From NCBI RefSeq assembly GCF_904849725.1, contig NC_058520.1:325015186-325079185 (forward strand): a stretch of DNA of 64,000 bases, read 5' to 3'. The stretch comes from Hordeum vulgare subsp. vulgare (Eukaryota; Streptophyta; Magnoliopsida; Poales; Poaceae). Below, one piece after another: positions 46,120 to 57,891 of the stretch. The stretch's first letter is position 1, and each line of letters starts with the position of its first letter. A program made the translations under genes and the position numbers. The notes below the pieces were generated by a model that was not told the DNA's origin, made no database searches, and saw only the letters and a list, made by a program, of their open reading frames with translations.

Positions 46120-49020
46120 TGTGGAACCCCGATTCAATGAATCGGATTACCAGTGTTTCCAACCCAGAGATCATGTCTTCTGGAAACACTCAACAACTTG
46201 GAATGGAACTGAACTGACTTTATTGATAGCATAATGTTACAAGCACATATCTTACAATGATAGCGAGGTCAAAGGCACCCTTGCGGCTGCACAGTATCTA
46301 CATTATTTATGAGACATAGAGGGGCCTCGAAACTACTAAGTACTTCTACAGCGTAGCGGAACATAGCGACAACTCCATACACAGGGACACTGATGTGGAC
46401 ACTTCCTAGTACGCATCATCAGGACCTCCGTTCTCAGCTTCTCCTGCATCTGGCATGATACGCGAGCTGAGTACTTGGAATGTACTCGCAAGCTCATAAT
46501 AACCAAGCAATGCAACAAACAATAGCATGGCAACAAAATTAAGAATAATACAACTTGGCTTTATAATATCCACTTACTCATGTCCGGGGTTGCCTCACAA
46601 CCACCGGAATGCTTATCAAGCATCTCCATTCAACTGGAAGGTTCTTCCATCATTACTAACATCCACATGGTTGACCATCTACTGAGGTCTGGTCGGGCTG
46701 TCCATTACCGTGGACATGGCTATTCGAATAGGTTTGACACTCTGCAGTGGTTGCACACTTTACCCACACTCTGGAGCACTGACCTCGTGATCCCATTCGG
46801 GTGGACCAGCATTGCTCCAATGCAACTTGCCTGACCCGTGACTATCTCATCATATCCCCGGCAACCACTCCCTTCTGGAGTCCTCCCTGGGTGGCCCTGT
46901 GTCCTCGTGACACATGTGTTCTCATGGCACATGCCACCATCGTGGCCAAACAGAACTGTCCCAACCGGGGACGGGCCCAACTCAACTTAACTGAGCTCAC
47001 AGGATTATCACCGCCTACCGGTCCAAGGTAGCACGCGTGCATAACCCTCCCTCTTTGGGGCATATCGATGAGAGATCACACGGACATCCCAAGTCACGGC
47101 CTTCCCATACCGGCAAGAGGTGGTAGTACGATTATGCCCGGTCAGGTGACTCATGATCATCCACTATGCCATAGTAACCATAATGATTTATACCCATCAG
47201 CATATATCTCTATATGATTGTTTATTAAATGATTATTTTTAAACAAGTTAAGCAGGTATAATGCGTGAAGATGTGAGTTATGATATGCAAAACTACATCA
47301 CATGGATATGATGGGTTGCCTTCATCAGTGCGGTTGTTCAAACACTCCTGGTCTTCAAAGTTTCCCTCTGAAAATGTGTTTGAAATAGCTAAAGAATAGG
47401 AAAATCATTAAACACCCTTTTATTAACCAAAAATTCTATGAGTGTGGGAAAAATACCAAAATTTACCAGATTGTAAATAAATTCAATACCAACCCAATGC
47501 AAAAAGAATCAAGTGATTTGTACTTGTAAATAAAAAGATTTAAATGGTCAAAGTTTCTGTTGAAATCAGGAATTAATAAAAGAAAATAAAATCCTGGGAG
47601 GGGCCACGTCGAAGGCAAAAAGTGGAGGGGCGCCTCCACTTAATGCTTCGGCCGCGGGCCCCAGACACTGGTAGGTGGGGCATGTCCCTTTTAAACAGAG
47701 AGAGAGGAGGGGGAACAGAGGAGGGCGGCTCACCGGCGACGCTCACAGGCGATAGAGACGGCGGCGAGGCTCGGAGATGACATGAATGGATCGGGCTCTC
47801 GACGGCGGTCCTCCCTGTACCCGTAGCTCTTTCGGAGGTGGACGGACGGCGTCGCCCCTTCTTCTCCGGCGGATGGAGCTTACGGTGGTCGTTGACGGCG
47901 ATGGTTCCGGCAGGGGTTCGACTAACCAAAGTCTCGAGGAGCACAAGAGGGACCAAGGGAACATAATGGCGGCCTCAGATTGGACTGGGGAAGGGCAGAG
48001 GAGGCTGGCGACAGAGGCGATTTTGCCACGGAGCCTGTCGCAGGAGCTGAGGGAGATGAGCTCCCGGCTCTTGCTGGGGGTCTCTAGGGCTAATCCAGGG
48101 GTGGAGGAGAGGGGTGATGGCTAGGAGGGGTTCTGGCAGCGCCTTATATAGGCCAGCAACGAGCGCTGCCGAGCTCTCCCGAAGCGGCGAGGCTCGGGCT
48201 TGCCACTAGAGCAAGGACGGTGAGCTGGCTGTCGCTGCAAGGAGGTGAGGTGATGGAGGAGGTCAGGTGAGCGACGGGACGGGTCCGGAACCATTAATGG
48301 CTAGCGAACGATCACAGTGGCCGAAGCCCACTATGCTACCCATGGCGGAGCTTGGCCGGGAGTGGGGCGGCCCTCTCCAGCAACCCAGAGGGTTCGGGAG
48401 GTGCCAGACGGCTACCAGGGGACCTTGTCAGCGCTTAGGACAAGGGTGGGACAATGATTGACGGCTCGGGGTGGCCCAGCTGTCACTGGAGCTGCGCAGA
48501 GCGCGCTCTGTGGCATGCCAGCACCGTGATCACCACGGTTGCGGCCACCCTGATGACACGCAGGCCTGGAGACCTTGTCCATAGCGTCGAACAGCCTCCC
48601 ATCAGTCACCATCCATTGCTTGCCTGATCATACAAGCCCTCCTGCGACTAGGAACATCAACAACAGGTTCTGCCTACAGACTTAGGGTGGTTCTAGAGCT
48701 CAACTGGGTTGGGATTGGAGCAAGACAAGATGTTGCAAAAGTTTTGGGTCTTAAAACTCATCCAAGCTATAGGTTGCTTCACAACCCATATTGATGGCAT
48801 AATTCCCAAAATAGAAAAAGAGAAATATTTGATGGAATAAAATATTGCAAATAAATCTCAGAAGGGTTTTAGTAAGAAGCAAATGGTTTTGGGCTGTTTG
48901 AGACAAGAAATCACAGATTTCATAATCCAACTTGCTTTGAAAATTTGAAAATCCACCAAATTGCAAGTGGACTTCAAAAATATTTTAAAAAGAAAAGGTT
49001 TGAAAAATCAGGGTGTTACA
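46120..49020 (-). repeat. TK2 5' LTR (uninterrupted)
   Basis: 2901 bp from TGTGGAACCCC to GGGTGTTACA, followed by ACTTC. CTTATATA at 48143-48150 is the TATA box (minus strand). GCCTC occurs once at 47632-47636, the empty site of AT2 in the sister LTR. GC-rich overlapping frames at 47573-48612 occur on both strands and are not genes. Confidence 0.95.
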
Positions 49021-49181
49021 ACTTCAACAAGCATGATGCAACAAATCTATGATGATTATGATGCCATGATGCAAGATGTCTTAAAGGAAAATCTTATTAC
49101 TACTCAACCACACATGGCATAGCTCGAAGGTTCAACATGAGATATATTACAAAAGGCAAGGGGATCACTTGGGCAGTTACA
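49021..49181 (-). repeat. TK1 5' LTR, segment 3 of 3 (end approximate)
   Basis: Begins with the second ACTTC of TK2 and continues the LTR interrupted at 17628. GGGCAGTTACA at about 49171-49181 is a possible terminus matching the TGTAAC at 747; a second GTTACA at 49221-49226 is an alternative. The duplication cannot be checked because the other end is outside the window. Confidence 0.4.
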
Positions 49182-49232
49182 CTTGGACATCTGGTAGGGA
49201 CCATTTCTCCATCCTAGTGAATCGTGTAGTAG

Positions 49233-51257
49233 TTACAGGGGGTGTATCACGTGCAACAACATCATCACAACAATATCTTCAGCTGCATTAACATCAACTT
49301 GAGGCTGATCACAAGGAATATCTACAAGCCTAAGTACTTCATTGTATGATGCAATCGGAGTCACACGCACTTCATTCTCTGGAATACTTTGCATCATAGG
49401 AGGGTCTTGCCTTGGTCCTTTGCAAAGCCTTTTGAGAGGCGACGCAGGTGCATGGGCTTCATCCTCCATCTGTGGGAATGGTGATTCTCGAAGTCTAGCC
49501 ATAATTGTTGGAAAGGGACTTGGCGGAGAGTGAGGAGCAATTTTTGGCGCATATGGCCTTGGAGGGGTGCCAATATCCACATACTCGTTGCATTCACATA
49601 GTGGCGAGGATACCACTAGTGCATCCAGTTGACGTATGAGTGCAGTCTCTCTTTGAACATTGTCTTCCGGACAAGCAGTGTCTTCAGCTCCGATGTTGTT
49701 GACAGTTGGTGCATCGTCAGTTCTTGGAGCCTTTGTGGTAGCAGGCTCATGGGGAAGAACTTGCCTCTCAACATTTTTTGAGGCAGGAGGAGCCATTGAG
49801 ATTAGTGTCACAAGGAGGGCTCCTCTCGAATAGGTGGTGTGGCAGGTGGAGCTTGAGAGTGCTTGGGCACTTGGGCCGACCCCGAAGACTTTGTCTTCTT
49901 GGTGTGTAGTTTCTTGACTGGTTGGGCTTTATAAGGAGGAGCAGACTTGTGTTTCCTAGCTTCAGCTCTCTTAGTCTTCTTGCTGGTTACAGCAGAGGAA
50001 GGAGGAGGCATTCTTGTCCGAGAGAAGCCAGCGGGGAACACAATGCTTGGCATGTCTAGCTGTGTTGAGGTAGGCTGGTTCGAAGACAATGGACCTTGCC
50101 TTGACCTTTCAATGATTTTTGGGTCAAGAGCAGGCTGACCAAGAGGTTTCGCTTCATCATCTCATTGTGAGCCTTAACCATCTGTGCAGATTTGTTCTTT
50201 AGAAGCTCAAAGGCGCCTTTAACAGCACCACAACACTTATCAAATTCAGCATTTAAATCTTTCATGAAGAGTTGATATCCTTGAATTTGAATGGTTGTGA
50301 GCCTATGCATATTCTTTTTGAATACATCCTTCTCATGGAGAATATTTTTCAGCTGTTATAGAACCTTTCGTGCAACAGTGAGTTCTTCACTTACCATCAT
50401 TTAAAAAGTGAAACTCGGTCCTATTGGTAGAAGTAGGGCATCGATGGGGAGAGAGGGATCAGTAAACCATTCATCAATGAACTGGTCTATGATCTTTGCA
50501 TCAGTGAGAGGTAAGACATTAAGATGCTTTTCATCTTCCTCTTTCTGCTGAATCATCCTTGCGAGGGCTTCATCATCATATTCTTCATCAGACATCTCAA
50601 TCATATTAGCAGTATCCATCAAGGAGAGGGATGGCTTCGGCCCACGGGCCGCAACATGCTTTCGCTTCAGTTGTCGAGAAATGCGGGAGTCTTCCTCCGT
50701 GTCAACTTTTGTAGCTGGTTTAGGTTTGGAGGATTTAGGTGAAGCACGAGGCCCTGAAGCCCTTGCATGCTTAATCTTTGAGGCCTTTGCACCCTCATGC
50801 TTTGAAGCCTTTGCAGTGTCTGGCTTTCAAGCCTTAGCTTTCTCCTTTGGCTTCAGACGTGCAACATGATGTCGGTCTTCCTCATCAAATGTTTCGTGTG
50901 TTGCATAGCGACCAAGGATGCTGGATGGATCTGGTTGCTTAGGCATTAGGGGTCGGACCATGCATGGGTGGAAACCAAGTTGTATAGCTTCGGCCTTTGT
51001 CTTCGGATGCACATTCTTTTATACGATATCTGTCCAAGGAGCCTTCTTGGCGTTCTTCTTGGCATATTTATCCATGACCAATAGGTAGTGAAACCACTCC
51101 TCAAACCAACATCTTCGGATCCATTGGATCCGGGTCTTGCGATGTTGGTAGCTTTCACTAGAGTCAGACTTGTACATTAAAGGTTTCATGGAAGATCCTT
51201 GGCAGTATTTGGAAATCGTTGTCTTCCACCCTTCTTGGGAGTGTTATCTCTGGCCAT
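49233..51257 (-). pseudogene. COP extra ORF downstream of pol (env-like position, broken)
   Basis: The probable start is ATG 51257 (MARDNTPKKGG). Pieces continue at 51158-50946, 51012-50827 (KTKAEAIQLGFHPCMVRPLM, SILGRYATHETFDEEDRHHV), 50622-50401 (LNVLPLTDAKIIDQFIDEWF), 50310-50056, 50089-49808 and 49811-49233. The second half is rich in Pro, Ser and Lys and predicted to be disordered. I remember closely similar proteins as the additional ORF of Triticeae Maximus-type elements. That ORF sits where SIRE elements keep an env-like gene, but I see no signal peptide or membrane segment here. Its function is unknown. At least four stops or shifts disable it. Confidence 0.65.
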
Positions 51258-52690
51258 TGTCTTCGACTTGGTCAAAGACTTCGTAGTTGGGTTCAGATGA
51301 TAGCTGGCTCCAGGTGAGTCCAAATGAATCTGCAAATAGTGTGCAAAAGAATTCATACTATGAGATCCGAGTGATTCTGCCACGGACATGTACTTGTGAA
51401 AGAATTAGCGATGCAGAAGAATAGACAAGGTCATATGCATTCTTAGAATTTTTGAAGATAAAACATTGTCTCAAGATTTTGACCTCATTCATCAAAGTCT
51501 TCCACTTTTGCTCAAAATAAGGTGGTTTCGGATTTGTAAAAGTACGAGAATTTGCACAAGTGAGAAATCAACCATAAATTTAACACAAGTAGAGGTATTG
51601 AGCGAATAAGGATAGATGTGTTGAGAACTATCGGATCTATAGTGGAAAAACAACTTTCAAAGATTTATGTTATCTTTTAAGATCAAACGAGTGGTAAAAA
51701 TCAGCAAATATTTACCACGGTGAAGAACGAGAAGAATTGTTCGATGAGGCAAAGAGGTCGAGCAGTTAAATATTCCACACACTAGCTTGGTGGTGGCATA
51801 CACCTACGGCGACGACGTATGAAAATGGTCGGAGCCTACGTGAGTACGTCGACGAGGAAGTCGCAACAGCGAAGCGCTTCTTCTTCGGTGACGATGGATT
51901 CCAGCGACGGCGCTAGATTTTGGAGCTAGGAGGCGGAGATGGAGAGGTAAGAGTAATAATGGAGGTGGGGGCGTTGTATTTATAAGGATGGGGTGAAATA
52001 GGAACAACTGATATATTTGGACGAATCTGCTCGAGACTCCTTGTCTTAGTGAGGTACATGGCATGCATGCAACACGTGTTACAACCCACTAATTCCGATC
52101 TGTTGTGCGAGGTGCGGGAATTTTGGCGTTTTGGGCAGTAGAAAGAGAAGTGTGAAAAACGTTTTAACTTCTTCGTTGTATTTGTCTTCGACGGACAAGG
52201 ATAATGCAAGGACAATCAACTCGTGTCAATTAGAATGCATATGATTGGAATTGAATAGTGTTAGGAGAGATGAGCATATATGACGTGTAAGGGTCCGATC
52301 ACATTTGCCTAGATAAAAGTCGAAGATATGGCTATAGGCAAGATGATGTAGAGGAAAAAATTCCATAGTGTCTCATATGACATATTGAAATGACTACTGT
52401 TCAGGTTCAAAGACAAACATCATGTGAGAAGATAAACTCAAATCTCTAAAGACATAGATGAAAATACAAAGATAAAAGCAACGTCTTCACGAGGGTTGGT
52501 GGCATTTCCCACCATATAGAAATGTTTGACCCAGACACGTCACACAATCGTGGTGCTTTAAAGTCATATACTTTTTTAATGTATTCACACTTAGAGTGTA
52601 TGTCTTCATGATTTGAAGACAAATGTTATTTCGTGTGTTGTGCATCAAAGTCGTCTACATGCATAAGCTTTAGGATATGTGTCCATTCAC
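51258..52690 (-). other. COP spacer between pol and extra ORF
   Basis: About 1.4 kb without supported coding. It contains a TATA-like site (51977-51984) followed by a pyrimidine-rich stretch on the minus strand. Frames at 51804-52215 are short and overlapping. Confidence 0.5.
51977..51984 (-). promoter_or_regulatory. TATA-like site upstream of the COP extra ORF
   Basis: The minus strand reads CCTTATAAATACAACGCCCC. The perfect TATAAATA lies about 720 bases before ATG 51257, followed by a C/T-rich leader. It could drive a separate transcript for the extra ORF. An LTR-derived TATA box is the alternative. Confidence 0.4.
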
Positions 52691-53502
52691 TCGACATTTG
52701 AGTATTCTAGGATATTTAGCTCACACCGCTGCTTGCGAAACCTCTTCTCATCCAAAGGCTTCGTCAACATATGAGACAATTGATCTTCTGACTTCATATA
52801 TTTGATGATGATGTCGTCCTTCAAAACATTCCCACAAAAAAATGATGTCATATCTAAATGTGCTTTGTCTTCGAGTGTTGTACTATATTGTTGACAATCT
52901 TGATAGCACTCTTATTGTCGAAGTAGAGAGGTACTTTCTTCTCGTTGATGTCGTAGTCCTTGAGAGTTTGCTTCATCTAGAGAACCTGTGTACAGGACGC
53001 GCCAGCAACAATGTATTCAGCTTCACAAGTGGGGACAGAGACGCATTTTTGCTTCTTCGAAGACCAACAAACCAGTGATCGTCCATGAAAGTGACAAATG
53101 TCTGATGTAGACTTGCGATGAACTATGTCACCGGCAAATTATGAGTCTGGATAGCCAATGAGATGAAACTTGGATCCCTTTGGGTACCACAATCCTAGTG
53201 TTGGGGTGTGAGCCAAATATTGAAGTATTCGCTTCAAGGTCATGCGACTCCTTTGGTGTCGCATGGAATCGGGCACACATGCAAACATTAAGAATTATAT
53301 CTGGCCTAAATGCACATAGGTACAATAAAGAGCCAATCATGGAGCGATATACCTTCTCATTGAATTATTTACCATTTTCATTAGTGTAGAGGTGGCTCTT
53401 TGTTGGAATTGGCATCTTGTAGACTTTACAATCTTGCATTCCGAACTTCTTGAGGCAGTCGTTAAGATACTTCTCCTGTGATATGAAGATCCCATTTGGT
53501 TG
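52691..53502 (-). pseudogene. pol: COP RNase H (broken)
   Basis: Copia RNase H region downstream of RT. MIGSLLYLCAFRPDIILNVC (53340 onward) is the usual linker start, and FHATPKESHDLEA follows. The remaining domain to about 52700 is in fragments over several frames with many stops. The ending LRKQRC-type text at about 52740 matches the C-terminal style of SIRE pol. Confidence 0.7.
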
Positions 53503-54171
53503 CTACCGAATTTGAAACCCTAGGAAGAACTTCAGCTCTCCCATCATAGACATCTGATATTGTTCTTGCATCATGAAGCTAAACTCGTCACTGTATGGAC
53601 TGTTAGTACATCCTAAGATAATGTCATCAACATAGATTAGACAAACAAACACTTCACTATCAAATGATTTAGTGAAGAGGGTAGGATCGAGTGAACTTGG
53701 TTTGAAGCCTTTCTCCTTGAGAAATTCCTTGAGTGTGTCATACCATGCCCTTGGTGCTTGTTTGAGGCCATACAATTCCTTGTTGAGCTTGTATACCATG
53801 TCGGGGTGTTTTGGATCTTCAAACCCTGGTGGTTGAGCAACATATACTTGTTCCTCAATCTTACCATCGAGGAATGCCCTTTTGACATCCATTTGGTATA
53901 AGCATATATGATGATGGTTAGCATAATCAAGCAATACGCGTATGGCTTCAAGTATATCCACAGGTGCAAAGGTTTCAACAAAATCAATACCCTCAACCGG
54001 TATGTATCCTTGAGCGACAAGTCGAGCCTTGTTTGTGCCAACTTGGCCAGATTCATCTTTCTTGTTGCAGTAGATCCACTTTGTGTCGATGACATTATGC
54101 TTATGTGCATTGGGATTCTTTACTAGCTTCCATACGTTGTTGATCTTGAATTGATGAAGCGCTTCTTCCAT
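53503..54171 (-). pseudogene. pol: COP reverse transcriptase
   Basis: A continuous 222-codon frame with all main Copia RT blocks: VIDTKWIYCNKKDESG, NKARLVAQGYIPVEGIDF, YQMDVKRAFLDGKIEEQVYV, LNKELYGLKQAPRAWYDTL and the catalytic LIYVDDIILG. It would copy element RNA into DNA. The frame is intact here but ends at a stop in FQIR (53503) and has lost its upstream link at 54171, so the polyprotein is dead. Confidence 0.92.
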
Positions 54172-55500
54172 GGCTGGAGTCCATTATGATTCCATGAAAC
54201 CTTCACCTACTTTGGTGGGCTCTAAGATAGACACAAAAGCAAAGTGCCCACAAAAGTTATCCAATTGGTTAGCTCATTAGTGAGTGAGAGGACCTCGTGC
54301 ATTAATGTTGTCGAGAATCTTCTCGATTTGAACTTCATTTGCCACATGAGGATGAGCAGTTCGAAGACTTTGGTTCTCCTGCATAGTAATGACTTCGCCA
54401 GCAGCATTATCTTAAGGAGCATCCTTATCTTCATGATGGGTTGGTTGAGGAATGATGACTTCGTCGACAACTGGTTCCTCAGGTATGATTTCACATGTAC
54501 CCATTTTCCTAATAGTTTCATGAGAAGGAAGTTCATCTAGTATAGGAGGCAGGTGCTCTCTTTGTCATCCATTAGTTTCATCAAGCCGCACATCTACAGT
54601 TTCAACAATTTTATTGTGAAAATGTTGAAGACTTTGTAGGTGTGCGCATCTGTTTCATAACAAAGCATAAAACCCTCATGTGCTTTCGGTGCAAATTTTG
54701 ACGCGTGGAATGGATCTCTAATCCAACACCTTGCAGCGAAGACTTTGAAATAACTTACAATGGGTTTCTTACCAGCGAGTAGTTCATATGAGGTTTTCCT
54801 GAGGAATTTATAAAGATATACCCTGTTGAGGATCTATCATGCAGTGTGAATGGCTTGAGGCCTAGAATTTTTCTTGGCGTCTTGTATTCATCGAGCATGG
54901 TGCGAGCCATCTCTATGAGTGTCCTATTCTTGCGCTCCACAACACTGTTCTTCTATGGTGTGTATGGGGCAGAGAACTGATGAGTGATACCAATAGAGTC
55001 AATAAAGGTATCGAGACCAGTATTCATGAACTATGTGTCATTGTCACTCCTGATATGCTTGATCTTGACGTTGTAGTTGGTCATGCACCTGCTGGCAAAG
55101 CGCCTGAAGACATCCTGCACTTCACTCTTATAAAGTAAGATATGCACCTAGGTCTATCAAGAGTAATCATCAACAATTACGAAGCAATATAGATTTAAAT
55201 TGGTAGAGAAAGTGGATTATTGAGTAGGTTCGAATAAGTCCACGTGAAGCAGCTCAAAGGGACTCGAAGTCGCCATGATAGTCTTCAAGGGATGTTTGGC
55301 CCTAGTAATCATCCCGGCTTCGCACGCACCGCACAGATGGTCCTTCTTGAACTTGACACCCTCGACCTTAATGATGTGATTCTTCTTGGCGAGTGTATGC
55401 AAGTTCCTCATACCAGCATGTCCTAGCCATCGATGTCATAGCGAGCATTCTAAAGACTTTGCTACAAGCCTCTAGCGACCCGGGGTGGTGTAGATAAGTC
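54172..55500 (-). pseudogene. pol: COP integrase (broken)
   Basis: The zinc-binding start is at 55411-55217 (RNLHTLAKKNHI, HLCGACEAGM), followed by LLHVDLFEPT with the first catalytic Asp. Between 55200 and 54960 the core is in pieces. The last catalytic Glu is in VERKNRTLIEMARTMLDEYK (about 54950-54890). The C-terminal and linker part to RT (54755-54222) contains several stops. Role: inserting element DNA. Confidence 0.78.
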
Positions 55501-55572
55501 TACCATGTCAATATCAGGTCTTAAAAAACCTTCAAAGACATTGGTTTTGTCAGAGGCCATTAGCACAATGCA

Positions 55573-55863
55573 TCAAAATTTTCCAAAGATAACAAGCATG
55601 TTAAGATCACAAAGCATTGAACCATGTATTAACTTGTATCCAAGGGATTCGACAAGCATCACATGTTCCATGGGCCTATCCATTGAGATAGCAACACTAC
55701 CTAGTCCTAGCACCTTGGTGCTTCTTTTGTCGTCAAAGACGATGTGATCTTTGGTTTGAGGTCGAAGAGTTGACTCCATCAATAGGCTTCGATCACCAGG
55801 CATGTGATTAGTGTGTCCACTATCCATGATCCATTCGATTGGACTGGATTTGTTTTCCTGCAA
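55573..55863 (-). pseudogene. pol: COP aspartic protease
   Basis: WIMDSGHTNHMPGDRSLLM carries the D-S-G catalytic motif (family text is usually DSGCTNHMTG). HIVFDDKRSTKVLGLGSVAI follows, as in Copia proteases. The frame is 96 codons and stops at 55573; the join to integrase is broken. Upstream (55864-56285) lies the gag-pol linker with PPLRMWVVKKN, interrupted by stops. Confidence 0.85.
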
Positions 55864-56289
55864 TGAGAATTAGTCTTGTTCAGCAAGGCATGCAACAACA
55901 TCATGCATTGATGAAGATATTCCAGTGATAGTAATTGTAACACTAGACGAGATAAATGGTAACACCATTTTCATTACTTTTCTTTCGTCTAGACAAGAAT
56001 GCTTTCGGGTCTCTAGATATAGTGTTAGAGTTAGGATTCATTCTCTGTAGAGACCCGATGATGCATGAAGATATTAGTTCTTCTTAACCACCCACATCCT
56101 CAGGGGTGGCCTAGAAACAATAAGGCATAAAGCAGCATCAGAGAATTTAGGCCTAATAGCATGTTTCACAAGAGGGTTAGAATACTCAAATGATTATGCA
56201 GAAAAGTTTTTAGATGGATGAACATAACAATTCATGCCATAGTGCTGATATTCAGACTGGAAAAACGACGTGCTATACAAATGGTTTTT

Positions 56290-57277
56290 TACCCCTTTCT
56301 GTGATGACATTTTAGACCGTTGCCTAGTGAGTGTGGGCGATAGGGGGTCCCTCCCACACGACCTAAAAATCGTCGAGGACAGGGAGTAGGAATGCATACG
56401 TTTTCCAAAACAAAGCGTATGTGATGTCGTATGCATCCCAGACGCGATTCTTCACACAACTGTTTGTGAATGTCGAACATTCCAAACGCTCCATCCTTGC
56501 TACTCGTGTGTGCTGCCATTACCATCGCAGATAGTATTATGTGGTGCTACGTTTATGATGCACGCTCCATCACAAACAATTCACGATTATAGGACGTGTA
56601 TGATAAGAAGACGATCACACACATTTACTTCTCCCGAATCATATGCGATAAATAATTAAGAAGATTAGCTAATCATCGTATGAGTGCCGGGTAGGATTAC
56701 GCAACGTGATACCGTCGTAAGAGTGTCGTACAGGATAACTATCACACACGCTATTCTGGGGTGCAACGTTTACGATGCGTACCACATCAGAAATAGTTCA
56801 TGATTGTAAATTGTGTACCATAAGGCAACTACCACGAACATTTGGTTTGCTCGAATCGTTTGTAATATTGTGTGCCATCACACACGTTTTGTAAACAACA
56901 ACTGTGTGCATAATCGCACACGTCCTCGCTCTATGAACTGTGTCGGATTATGGTGTATATCACACATATTTGTGTTTTACCGACCGTGTGCGCCCTAATG
57001 ACATGTAGAGCATAATTTCAGCCTAATTTAATTGTTGCTATTTACAATTGTATCAAATTTGGATTTGAAGGTAGGCTATTACTTTTTTCCTATCCATCAG
57101 GTTCAAACAACCAATGCATTATTCAATTCACATGTACATATGTTCAAGAATTACATAAGCACCAAATAAAGAAAGATGAACCACAATTGTATACTTGTAC
57201 TATTAAAGACGATAAAGAAAGAGGCGAAAGACATTCTGGTTGCTGAACAAGGGGAAGCGGAATGCCCATATTGTGCC
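56290..57277. mobile_element. DNA-transposon-like segment (ends unresolved)
   Basis: Copia coding stops at about 56290 and a sequence of another kind begins. It is full of short phrases built on CACACACG, GTGTGTGAT and CACACAT, alternating on both strands (about 56300-57000). This pattern is typical of termini of cereal MULE-, CACTA- or Harbinger-type non-autonomous elements. The last 270 bases (57004-57277) are AT-rich with nothing recognisable. No transposase and no clean terminal repeats were found. The right end is cut by the next retrotransposon. Confidence 0.4.
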
Positions 57278-57860
57278 TGATAGAGGCAAAGTTGTCCCTG
57301 CCTTTCGATGAGATGGTGGTTACCATTTTTGGTGGAGTAGAGTTTGACGATCCGACTACGAGAGTGTGAGGACGTCGCGCCTTAGCAATCGCTAAACCAA
57401 CTTTGAGAGGTTATTGACCACGTCGGAGCATGATCAACCTGACCACGAGGGTTTGTTTCCTTCATGCAAACAAAGAACAAGCAAGAAACTAAGATTGCAA
57501 TCTAGATATTGCGAATATAAGAGGAACACTTTATTGATGATGGTGGCTTTCTGTGATGCCTTTGTATCGTCATGGAACACAAATAAAGAAGGCGAAGTTG
57601 CAGCTATAGTGAACTTGTAATCTAAACAAAACCCAAGTCTAAACGATGCCCTAAGGGATGTATATAAGAGAGAACAGAGAGGGATTTTTGTGACCCTTGG
57701 AGGAGGGGTCCGAAAATGACCCTAAACTCGGTTTCCCCACACATACGGACTCTAAGAACAGCTTATAATATGTTATTTCGAAATTACATGGGTCTGGCCC
57801 AAAAATAAGGTGGTGTGGCACCTATAATAGCCTATGGATGAAATTTATAAAGTGGCATCT
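57278..57860 (-). repeat. GY5 3' LTR (inner edge approximate)
   Basis: The LTR end TTTGCCTCTATCA (minus strand) is at 57278. CTTATATA at 57668-57661 is the TATA box, and the following text matches LTR sequence I remember from wheat. The inner edge cannot be fixed without the partner LTR. No gene is contained. Confidence 0.6.
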
Positions 57861-57891
57861 TGAATATTTCGTCCAAGCCTTCATGCTCTCC

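Larger units (their letters stand above)
17629..49020 (-). mobile_element. TK2: Tekay-like chromovirus (Ty3/gypsy), host of nested AT2 and TAT
   Basis: Both flanks carry ACTTC (17624-17628 and 49021-49025). The 3' LTR is at 17629-19145 plus 39262-40645 (split by AT2, after removing one copy of its duplication). The internal domain is 40646-46119 and the 5' LTR is 46120-49020. Without the nested DNA the element is 11276 bp. Minus-strand order is 5' LTR, iMet primer site, an extra ORF, gag with CCHC knuckle, protease, RT, RNase H, integrase, chromodomain, polypurine tract and 3' LTR. That order and the chromodomain place it in the chromoviruses, most like Tekay/Del. The two LTRs are exactly 2901 bp each once AT2 is removed, and differ at about 10 of the first 187 aligned bases. 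It inserted into the LTR of TK1. Confidence 0.93.
49182..56290 (-). mobile_element. COP: Copia element of SIRE/Maximus type (both ends missing)
   Basis: Minus-strand order is protease, integrase, RT, RNase H, a long spacer and an extra ORF. Integrase before RT is the Ty1/copia order. An additional ORF after pol is characteristic of SIRE/Maximus. The left end was lost to, or overlain by, TK1; the gag end is cut by the DNA-transposon-like segment at about 56290. No LTR of this element is visible in the window. All genes have stops or frameshifts. Confidence 0.8.

Noticed and set aside
47573..48124. GC-rich frames on both strands in the TK2 5' LTR
   Set aside because: The matching LTR copy (39316-39610) breaks the same frames differently; TATA box and LTR termini explain the sequence.
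49021..49232. Possible 3' LTR of the Copia element
   Set aside because: It is continuous with 16666-17628 through the ACTTC duplication and so belongs to TK1.
49233..51257. Copia extra ORF as a true envelope gene
   Set aside because: No signal peptide, transmembrane segment or fusion-like features seen; only its position is env-like.
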